Shown piece by piece: positions 57,143 to 64,000 of a stretch of DNA of 64,000 nt (positions within the stretch are counted from its first letter, which is position 1; each line of letters begins with the position of its first letter). The notes under the pieces are model-generated. The model had not been told where the DNA came from. It worked only from the letters and a program-made list of their open reading frames with translations, and did not search any database. The position numbers and the translations under genes are program-made. Source of the DNA: Acinetobacter sp. BY419. Its GTDB lineage: Bacteria; Pseudomonadota; Gammaproteobacteria; Pseudomonadales; Moraxellaceae. The stretch spans positions 23,864 through 87,863 of the forward strand of contig NZ_JAGFXZ010000010.1 in the NCBI RefSeq assembly GCF_019038395.1, written 5' to 3'.

Positions 57143-58465
57143 TTAGCCGCCAAATAATGCGAATTTAAGCGCCCAAAGCACTGCAATAATCCAAACCATA
57201 TACGGTACAGTTGCTGCCTTACCGGTCAGCAATTTGATCAATGCATAGCTAATAAAGCCCATCGCAATACCATCTGCAATCGAATAGGTAAATGGCATAA
57301 ATACGATGGTTAAAAATGCCGGTACAGCTTCAGTAATATCTTCCCAGTCAATGTGAATAATACCCTGAATCATTAATACACCGACAAACAACAATGCTGG
57401 TGCAGTCGCAAAACTTGGTACAGACTGTGCCAATGGCGCCAGGAACAAACAGGCAATAAACAACAATCCAACCACAACTGCAGTTAAACCAGTACGTCCA
57501 CCTGCTGCCACGCCAGCAGAAGATTCGATATATGGTGTAGTTGAAGAGGTACCTAGCGCAGCACCTGCAACAATTGCAGAAGAATCCGCAAATAGTGCTT
57601 TCTTCAAACGCGGTAATTTGCCATCTTTTAACAGACCGGCCCGGTGTGAAACACCCACTAGCGTACCAGTCGAATCAAACAGATCGACCAGGAAGAAGAC
57701 AAAAATCACCCCGATCAGGCTGGCAGTAAACAAGCCTTCAAAGTTCATTTGCATGAATGTTGGAGCAAGTGATGGAATTGCGCCGACTACACCCTGGAAT
57801 TCGTTATAACCTAGCGCAGTTGCAATGGCAGTTACCACCAGAATACTAATGATAATTGCACCGCGGACTTTAAACTGGTGCAATACCACCACAAGTAAAA
57901 AGCCTAAAAGTGCCAGTAATACTGAAGGTTGTTTCAGATCACCCAAACCGACTAAAGTGGCTTGATTGTCTACAATAATACCGGCATTTTTTAACGCAAC
58001 CAGTGCCAGGAATAAACCAATACCGCCCCCAATCGCAAGTTTGAGCGACATCGGAATGGCATTAACAATAGCCTCACGTATTTTGAACATACTGATAGCA
58101 ATAAAGACCAGACCTGACACAAAGACTGCGCCTAATGCGGTTTGCCAGGGCACCCCCATTCCCAAACATACGGAATAGGTAAAGAAAGCGTTTAAGCCCA
58201 TACCAGGTGCAAGTGCAATTGGATAATTCGCAATCAGACCCATGACTAAACAGCCAATCGCGGCTGCAAGACAGGTTGCTACAAAGACAGCCCCATGATC
58301 CATCCCCGTTTCGGACAAAATCATTGGATTGACAATAATGATGTAACACATCGTTAAGAATGTGGTCACACCGGCAAGAACTTCTGTACGGAAACTGGTT
58401 TTATTTTCACTCAGTTTAAACAGACGTTCGAGCATACTTTCTGAAGATGGATTAGGAGTCGTCAT
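57143..58465 (-). CDS. NCS2 (AzgA-type) adenine/hypoxanthine/guanine permease
   Basis: A 440-residue, about 12-14 helix transporter of the AzgA-like NCS2 branch (E. coli GhxP/AdeP type): TFLTMCYIIIVNPMILSETG, the ALAPGMGLNAFFTY motif, DLFDSTGTLVGVSHRAG and SSTTPYIESSAGVAAGGRTG. It imports purine bases with protons. It lies just upstream of an adenine deaminase gene, so the pair handles uptake and deamination of adenine. The leader carries several hairpins (see the entry at 58574-58735). Confidence 0.93.
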   Translation of the reverse strand: MTTPNPSSESMLERLFKLSENKTSFRTEVLAGVTTFLTMCYIIIVNPMILSETGMDHGAVFVATCLAAAIGCLVMGLIANYPIALAPGMGLNAFFTYSVCLGMGVPWQTALGAVFVSGLVFIAISMFKIREAIVNAIPMSLKLAIGGGIGLFLALVALKNAGIIVDNQATLVGLGDLKQPSVLLALLGFLLVVVLHQFKVRGAIIISILVVTAIATALGYNEFQGVVGAIPSLAPTFMQMNFEGLFTASLIGVIFVFFLVDLFDSTGTLVGVSHRAGLLKDGKLPRLKKALFADSSAIVAGAALGTSSTTPYIESSAGVAAGGRTGLTAVVVGLLFIACLFLAPLAQSVPSFATAPALLFVGVLMIQGIIHIDWEDITEAVPAFLTIVFMPFTYSIADGIAMGFISYALIKLLTGKAATVPYMVWIIAVLWALKFALFGG

Positions 58466-58573
58466 GACCTAGCCCCTATTGAGTAAACTTTATGCTTTAA
58501 GCATGCCCTCAAATAAATGAAATTTTATAAAAAAATTCATCAATTTTAAGGATGTGTTAGCAACGAATATGCC

Positions 58574-58735
58574 AGCATAGCCATTTGACGGGTTAAAATG
58601 TTGGAACAGCTTACAGCCCCAAGGCTATGCTATAAAAACCCAAAAAATCTAAACAAAAAAGCTGCATAAAAGTTATGCAGCTTTATTTTGTGATTTAAAT
58701 CAAATGCTTAACAAGATGAAATCTGCTTCATCTTG
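58574..58735 (-). promoter_or_regulatory. Structured leader of purine permease gene with orphan terminator
   Basis: Read on the minus strand: hairpin CAAGATGAA/TTCATCTTG (58712-58735, loop 6); then a 12-bp stem AAAGCTGCATAA/TTATGCAGCTTT (58658-58684, loop 3) running into T6, a full intrinsic terminator; then AGCATAGCC (58574-58582) which can pair with GGCTATGCT (58623-58631). The start codon follows at 58465. No minus-strand gene ends just before the terminator (the nearest ORF stops at 58902). This looks like a regulated leader or a small RNA; no known riboswitch class is evident. Confidence 0.6.
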
Positions 58736-58901
58736 ATCGTGGGCAAATTATAACACATTGATTTCCTATTGCTTCTCAGATTTCACACTTTATTGGAAAT
58801 TAATATATTTAAAACGCATACTTAAAAAATTTATTATATTTATTATTAATTTAATTTTATCGATTTATTCATATCTTGGGAAAAAAGCGGGTTGAGCATA
58901 A

Positions 58902-59063
58902 TTAATGTCGATGTCGATTAGACTCTAGCAATTTGCTTGAATCACGTTTCTCATTTAAGACATGACGAATCTTTTCATATTTTCTGATTTCTGACTGTTT
59001 ATGGACGCAAAATCCCAATAAACTAATTATTAATGCAAAGACAGGGATAGCATATATTCTCAT
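58902..59063 (-). CDS. Possible small membrane protein (53 aa)
   Basis: MRIYAIPVFALIISLLGFCV followed by HKQSEIRKYEKIRHVLNEKR and a basic tail: one membrane helix and a charged end, like small accessory membrane proteins. A longer reading starts at 59087. The Shine-Dalgarno is weak and the context is A+T-rich, so this is uncertain. It could account for the terminator at 58658, though that lies 217 bp past its stop. Confidence 0.4.
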   Translation of the reverse strand: MRIYAIPVFALIISLLGFCVHKQSEIRKYEKIRHVLNEKRDSSKLLESNRHRH

Positions 59064-59087
59064 TTTTATTATGCTGCTTTGTAACAC

Positions 59088-59676
59088 TATGCAGTTATGC
59101 TAACAAAAAACCTAACAAACTTGTGGAATATTTTACATTTAACCCGATAAAAGGCACTTTTCAACCCCATACCTATTAGTTCTATGTTTTTTTATTTAGT
59201 ATTACTTAATTAATTTGTAATTCTTTTTTTCAAAACCATTTTTTGATTAAAACCTTTCCACAATATTAACAAATAATTGTATTTAATATATTTTTTAATT
59301 TAATTAAGAGAAATACAATTAAAATAAGCATATGACAATAAAGGAAATCTCATGCATTTAATGAAAAATATTTTGAGTCTATTGATCTAATTTCCCCCTA
59401 AAGAACTCATTATGAATGCTCAGGAAAAACAATTTAAATTAATGATATTTTAAGAGTTATTCCAATGTGTCACACAATATTTTTTGTTTTAATTCACCTT
59501 GAACCGCTGTTTGATGTTCAAGAATGTTAGATTTGGTATTGTCATAAAGTAGCTCATCTATTCCCCCTTCATATCACCGAGCCAAATCATTAAAAATGGT
59601 TCAAATACGCTCCTGATAATACACCCCCATATCCGGCATACATATTCCTCATGCCGGATACGAGGAATTCCCTTAT
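59088..59676. other. Very A+T-rich gap with truncated ORF start
   Basis: This 589-bp stretch has no clear gene. At 59352-59390 there is a 12-codon ORF, MHLMKNILSLLI, with AAGGAAAT upstream, which looks like the beginning of a signal peptide cut short by a stop; it may be what remains of a lost gene. A hairpin ATCCGGCAT/ATGCCGGAT (59631-59659) lies 18 bp past the yaaA stop and could end that transcript, though it lacks a T run. Confidence 0.5.
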
Positions 59677-60459
59677 TTATGCACCCAGTCGTTCATCGCG
59701 CTTAAACACCAGTTCCCCCTTGAGTGAACTGTCTGCATCGAAATAATAACCATCGATATTAAAAGCTTTTAGCTCTTCCACACGATCAATTTTATTTTCA
59801 ATCATAAAACGTGCCATAAGCCCCCGAGCTTTTTTGGCATAGAAACTAATCACTTTATATTTACCATTTTTCTGATCCAGAAATACCGGTTTGATAATCT
59901 CTGCCTGAATTTTGCGCTCGTTGACTGATTTATAATATTCATCAGAGGCAATATTCACCAGGATTTCAGAATTTGCTGCTGCTAGATCCTGATTAATCAG
60001 ATTAGTGATGTGATGGCCCCAGAACTCATACAAGTTATGCCCGCGCGAATTGGCCAATTTGGTTCCCATTTCCAGACGATACGGCATCATCAGATCCAGG
60101 GGGCGTAAAAGCCCATATAAACCAGAGAGCATGCGTAAGCGATCTTGGGCATAGTGCAAATCTTCATGCTTCAAATTGTAGGCATCCAGACCTGTATAAA
60201 CATCACCTTTAAATGCAAAAATCGCCTGACGGGCATTGGCTAAATTAAAATCTGGCTGCCAGTCCTTAAACCGTGCGGTATTTAAACTGGCAATTTTTTC
60301 ACTCACACTCATTAAGCTGGAAATTTCTGTTGCAGAAAGTGTGCGACAAACTTTAATCAAGTCCTGCGAATGTTGTAATAATCTCGCTTGAGTAAATTGG
60401 TCGGTCGGTAATGGGCTATCGTAATCGAGAGTTTTGGCTGGAGAAATTAAAGCGAGCAT
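59677..60459 (-). CDS. yaaA: Peroxide stress protein YaaA
   Basis: A 260-residue YaaA/DUF328 protein: [20 protein letters not shown] start, [18 protein letters not shown] in the middle, and [32 protein letters not shown] and NLASDEYYK-type [12 protein letters not shown] near the end. YaaA lowers free iron during peroxide stress and has a DNA-binding fold. Full length, monocistronic. Confidence 0.95.
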   Translation of the reverse strand: MLALISPAKTLDYDSPLPTDQFTQARLLQHSQDLIKVCRTLSATEISSLMSVSEKIASLNTARFKDWQPDFNLANARQAIFAFKGDVYTGLDAYNLKHEDLHYAQDRLRMLSGLYGLLRPLDLMMPYRLEMGTKLANSRGHNLYEFWGHHITNLINQDLAAANSEILVNIASDEYYKSVNERKIQAEIIKPVFLDQKNGKYKVISFYAKKARGLMARFMIENKIDRVEELKAFNIDGYYFDADSSLKGELVFKRDERLGA

Positions 60460-60582
60460 GGCAACCTGGTCAAAAAATGATTAATCAAACTATATCAGTC
60501 TGCTTATTTTAATTCCAATTCATGTTTTTATTCACCGTAATCGTTAAAATGCGCGACTCTCCTGTTAATCATCGGTTTTTAT

Positions 60583-61215
60583 ATGTCCGAGCAAATTTTT
60601 CTTCAAGGACCTGCAGGTCAGATTGAAGTTTTTGTGGATTATCCTCAGGGTGAAGTGAAAGGATTCGCGGTAGTTTGTCACCCCCATCCATTGCAAGGCG
60701 GCACACCACAACACAAGGTTCCAGTTTTACTGGCACAAATGTACCTGGAACGTGGTTGTATTGTGTATCGTCCAAGTTTCCGTGGTTCTGGTCAAAGTGA
60801 AGGTATACACGACGAGGGCTTTGGCGAGACTGATGATGTATTAGAAGTCATTCGGTTCGCCCGCAACCAGCATATTACCCTGCCTTTTTATGCAGGCGGT
60901 TTTAGTTTTGGTGCGCATGTCATGGCAAAGAGCTATGCAGCCTTACCTGTAGAACTGCAACCAAAGCAGACCATTTTATGTGGTCTGCCGACTGCAACAG
61001 TTGCTGGTATACGCCATTATGTTACGCCACCAATTAAAGGTGATATTCTCTTCATTCATGGTGAAGCCGATGAAGTGACCCTGTTATCCGATATGATTGA
61101 ATGGGCGAAACCACAGCGGCATTTAGTGACGGTATTGCCGGGTGCCAACCATTTCTTTACCGGCTACTTAAAGCAATTGCGGATTTCAATGACCCGCTAC
61201 TTAGCGCTTGGCTAA
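60583..61215 (+). CDS. Alpha/beta hydrolase (COG2945-type)
   Basis: A 210-residue hydrolase. The nucleophile Ser is in AGGFSFGAHVMA, the acid Asp in IHGEADEVTLL and the His in LPGANHFFTG; VVCHPHPLQGGTPQHKVP near residue 33 holds the oxyanion region, and YRPSFRGSGQSEG follows. This fits small cytoplasmic esterase-like proteins of the COG2945 group; the substrate is unknown. Divergent from yaaA by 123 bp. Confidence 0.88.
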   Translation: MSEQIFLQGPAGQIEVFVDYPQGEVKGFAVVCHPHPLQGGTPQHKVPVLLAQMYLERGCIVYRPSFRGSGQSEGIHDEGFGETDDVLEVIRFARNQHITLPFYAGGFSFGAHVMAKSYAALPVELQPKQTILCGLPTATVAGIRHYVTPPIKGDILFIHGEADEVTLLSDMIEWAKPQRHLVTVLPGANHFFTGYLKQLRISMTRYLALG

Positions 61216-61218
61216 ATA

Positions 61219-61247
61219 ATAAAACCCATCAGATGATGGGTTTTTTA
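61219..61247. terminator. Bidirectional terminator between hydrolase and GNAT remnant
   Basis: AAAACCCATCA/TGATGGGTTTT with a two-base loop, flanked by T on one side and A on the other; follows the hydrolase stop directly. Confidence 0.92.
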
Positions 61248-61253
61248 TGCTTC

Positions 61254-61721
61254 TCACACCAGTTTTGCAGTTAAGTCATAAATCACCGCTCGATATTTAG
61301 GTTGTTGCACTACATCAACAACCTTCCCACCCAAACGTTCAATGACTTTTCGACTCGCCCAATTTTCTTCGGCTACAAGATAAATCACTCGCTGAAGGTT
61401 TAAGTCCTCCAAGGCATAACGAACCAGAGCATCAACCGCTTCATAACCATATTTATGACCATGCTGATTTTCCTTGATCCAAATCCCAAGCAGGGGTACT
61501 TCATCCTTTAAACGATGCAAACCACAAAGCCCCATAAATTCCAGGCTTTCCGCATGCCGTATCACAAAAACATACTCTTCATGAGCTGCCATGTTCTCTA
61601 GCCAGTTTTGCCATACCGCTGCAAACGCTTGTTCAGATTCTGGCATATCCCATGCCATAAAATGCGTCAGGCTTGGTGTAATCGCAGCATAGGCTTCAGG
61701 CTTCTACTGCATCAGATGCAT
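61254..61721 (-). pseudogene. GNAT acetyltransferase, N-terminus cut by nonsense codon
   Basis: A RimJ/RimL-type acetyltransferase. From 61658 (MAWDMPESEQAF) 134 residues are open, with the acetyl-CoA loop region ENQHGHKYGYEAVDALVRYA and ENWASRKVIERLGGKVV. In the same frame upstream the reading is PEAYAAITPSLTHF, then AAG, then TAG (61704-61706), and before it ATG CAT CTG ATG CAG from 61721. So the normal N-terminal strand is present but interrupted by one stop. A shortened protein from 61658 may be made; it would miss the first strand, so activity is doubtful. Confidence 0.75.
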
Positions 61722-61945
61722 GAAAACAGCTTAGTATAAGACGTTCACTTTTGAGTTGAGGGCGATTTTTAGGGGAGTTATGAATAGGAATGAACTGATT
61801 GATCGTATCAACGCTACATAGAAAACGATTCACAAAAGTGTTTAAAATCCGCCTTAGCAGAAGCTGCATAATAATAAAACCTTTATCGTTATTAATCCTT
61901 AAGGAATCAAAGATTCCTGAATAGGATCTTTTTTATCCATATGAT

Positions 61946-64000
61946 TTAAAAGCTGTACTTCAAGCCAAGTTGTAACTGGTAGTCACCTGAATCAAGCGCA
62001 TTACCATTGGCATCACCAAAGATATTCCAGTTTTGACCACCTTGATAGTTAAAGCCCACACCGTACAGGAAGTAATTTTTTTCAAAACTTGGAGGTGTAA
62101 AATCAACACTGGTCGCACGATCCACATTCATTAAAAGCGCCACTTTGTCATAATCACGGTTGAAAGCATTTGCATATTCACCATAGCCAGTTAAAACCAC
62201 ACTTGGCGTTAACTTGTAATCCAAGCGAACCCCTACATGAGCTTTGGTTTCAGCTACAGCAACATCACTGACTGATACACCCATTGCATTTGCTTCTGTT
62301 ACCCCATCGAGGTCAACAGTGTTGTAACTAAGCGCAAGGTAAGGGCTAACATTCAGCTTATCAGCAAGGTAATCATAACCGATCTCACCATATACACCGT
62401 ATTTGGTTAAATCTGCTTTTGAACGTGATTCCTCAGTGATTTCACCATCGGTAATGAAGCGTTTAAACTCTACATCACCCATGCCAAACTGCATATTTCC
62501 CGCCAGATATATACTGTCAGTTGCTTGCCATTTCAGGTAAGCACCCAAGTTGGTCACATCAGTTTCAGCAGTCGCATTGGTATTATCAAAGTCTGATTTA
62601 TCCTGATACTGACTAACATAAGCCCCCATCGCCAAGCGATCTGAAACCATTGCATCAGCACCCACAGAAACAGTGCTAACCTTAGATTCAACATCATCCC
62701 ATCCACTCGCAGAATTTTTATTGCTCAGGTAAGAACCATTCAACCAAAGCCCACCCTGACTATTAGACAACAACTGGTAAGAACGCTGTGCAATTTGAGC
62801 ATTCACCAGAGAATCATTACGCAGCAACACCGATGGAGTTTCAACAAAAATCGCCCCTGAATTAGAGTTCAGAATGGCTTGCGCTGCTTCTCTGGTCGCA
62901 ACAGACTGGATTGTGCCGACATACTTGGTCAGATCAGTTACCTCACCATTTAAGGCTTGGGTATTCGCCTTATTCATCAATTCGTTCAGAAGCTCACCGG
63001 AAACCTCAGAGATACCGCTTGATACCGTACCCGCAGCTACAGTATTCGCATAATCCACATTGACAGTGACCTTGTTGGATTGATGCTCCAAGCCTTTTAC
63101 CGTCAAGAATGGAGAAATTGACTTGTACTGAGTAAACTCCCCTGTCACCTTATTGGCGGTCAAAACCGTATGCTCGCCTTTGGTCAGGATTTCACGGTTT
63201 GCAGCAGACACTTCAAGCGAACCTGCAAGTGCAGCATTGCCTTTAATGGTCAGGTAATGATGCAAATCGTAGTGCAATGTACCTGATTCATCTTGGGTAT
63301 AATTACCGTTTACGGTCAGACGACCATCAGCAGTAGAAACACGACCACTATTGGTCACAGCACCCACAGAGCCATTACCTGAAAGCACACCACTCTTAAT
63401 CACCGCTACAGGACTTGTAATTGAGCCAGTGATACGCAGTTTGCCCTTATTCACACTGGTGGAGCCTGTGTAGGTATTTTTCCCTGACAGAACTAAAGTA
63501 CCGTTACCATTTTTGATCAGCCCCGCATCACCCCCAATATTATTCGAGAAAACACTCATACCCATAACATTGGCATCAAAAGCATCACCAAACTCTTTGC
63601 TGAATAATTTGACACCTTTCAGGGCGCCTTCAAGATCTAAATACCCCCATCCAAAGGTACTATTATACAGCTTGTTTGTGCCTGAACCATCGTCTAGATA
63701 CTGGGCAGTAGTCAGCAAGGTTTGACGTACTTGATCAGCTGTCAACCAGGGATACTTAGACCATACCAAGGCAGCAGTCGTAGTCACTTGAGGTGCAGCA
63801 GCCGAAGTACCTGAAAAATAGACCAAACCATGGACTTTATTGCTATAAAGCAGGCCAAATCTGAAATCCGCAACCAAGCACCAGCGAGCAGAATCTCCAC
63901 AAGCATTCGCTCCTTTACCATCGGCATTACGGAAAAGTTTTTGACCTGTTTCATCCACACCCGTCACACTTATCACGCCTTTTTCAACAGCTTTATTGCC
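61946..64000 (-). CDS. Subtilase-type autotransporter (5' end beyond window)
   Basis: The frame is open to the right edge, so the signal peptide and the Asp/His part of the catalytic domain lie outside. Visible: the end of an S8 protease domain with catalytic Ser in YFSGTSAAAPQV (near 63805), a passenger stalk with PATR-type NGNGTLVLSGKNTYTGSTSV and KGKLRITGS, and a C-terminal autotransporter barrel (last 270 residues or so) ending in LQLGLKYSF with a terminal Phe. It should be secreted through the outer membrane by the type V route, like EprS or NalP, and may cleave surface or host proteins. Cys in NACGDSARWC could form a disulfide. Confidence 0.9.
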   Translation of the reverse strand, partial: GNKAVEKGVISVTGVDETGQKLFRNADGKGANACGDSARWCLVADFRFGLLYSNKVHGLVYFSGTSAAAPQVTTTAALVWSKYPWLTADQVRQTLLTTAQYLDDGSGTNKLYNSTFGWGYLDLEGALKGVKLFSKEFGDAFDANVMGMSVFSNNIGGDAGLIKNGNGTLVLSGKNTYTGSTSVNKGKLRITGSITSPVAVIKSGVLSGNGSVGAVTNSGRVSTADGRLTVNGNYTQDESGTLHYDLHHYLTIKGNAALAGSLEVSAANREILTKGEHTVLTANKVTGEFTQYKSISPFLTVKGLEHQSNKVTVNVDYANTVAAGTVSSGISEVSGELLNELMNKANTQALNGEVTDLTKYVGTIQSVATREAAQAILNSNSGAIFVETPSVLLRNDSLVNAQIAQRSYQLLSNSQGGLWLNGSYLSNKNSASGWDDVESKVSTVSVGADAMVSDRLAMGAYVSQYQDKSDFDNTNATAETDVTNLGAYLKWQATDSIYLAGNMQFGMGDVEFKRFITDGEITEESRSKADLTKYGVYGEIGYDYLADKLNVSPYLALSYNTVDLDGVTEANAMGVSVSDVAVAETKAHVGVRLDYKLTPSVVLTGYGEYANAFNRDYDKVALLMNVDRATSVDFTPPSFEKNYFLYGVGFNYQGGQNWNIFGDANGNALDSGDYQLQLGLKYSF

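Noticed and set aside
61780..61821. 13-codon ORF MNRNELIDRINAT with an excellent GGGGAG ribosome binding site.
   Set aside because: Too short to judge; may be a stranded gene start like the one at 59352.

Overview
The window looks like a chromosomal segment of an Acinetobacter species (Moraxellaceae, Gammaproteobacteria). The reasons are the low-GC gammaproteobacterial codon use, the alaS-lysC-csrA order, glnD followed by dapC, hisZ-purA, icd divergent from rluE, a short 84-residue CsrA and several small lipoproteins of the kind common in this genus. This is inferred from gene content and protein character, not from a database search.

Left part (1-13031): an accessory island, richer in A+T than the rest. 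Its right end lies at the 3' end of an intact tRNA gene with a CAU anticodon (12955-13031, minus), followed by a P4-type integrase, an AlpA-like regulator and an XRE regulator. Inside is a three-gene operon (4297-10154) coding for a small HTH-like protein and two very long tyrosine recombinases, with a convergent unknown gene at its end. Divergent from this operon is the start of a BREX phage-defence operon (HTH protein, brxA, brxB, brxC), which runs off the left edge. The recombinase trio is the least conventional system in the window.

Core part (13785-64000): housekeeping genes with well-formed terminators. In order: a PlsC-like acyltransferase, yebC, an Lrp regulator, a GST, ychF, a broken Mn-type superoxide dismutase under a Fur box, azlCD, purT, glnD, dapC, a glutathione peroxidase-msrB operon, an alaA-like aminotransferase with an extra N-terminal domain, an MFS transporter, an M23 lipoprotein, icd/rluE, a two-component system next to HbpS-like and HIUase-like periplasmic proteins, an M61 peptidase, a D,D-carboxypeptidase, type II NADH dehydrogenase, an FKBP isomerase, an M48 lipoprotein, hisZ-purA, GAPDH, alaS-lysC-csrA, rnhB, an adenine deaminase with a purine permease, yaaA, an alpha/beta hydrolase and a subtilase autotransporter cut by the right edge.

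Gene decay is frequent. Four remnants can be read in the core part: superoxide dismutase, a PaaI-type thioesterase, cytochrome b561 and a GNAT acetyltransferase. Two terminator-like hairpins sit in 5' leaders with no upstream gene to serve (before hisZ and before the purine permease), which suggests attenuation or small RNAs. Several small proteins (33, 42 and 43 residues) with good ribosome binding sites are also annotated.
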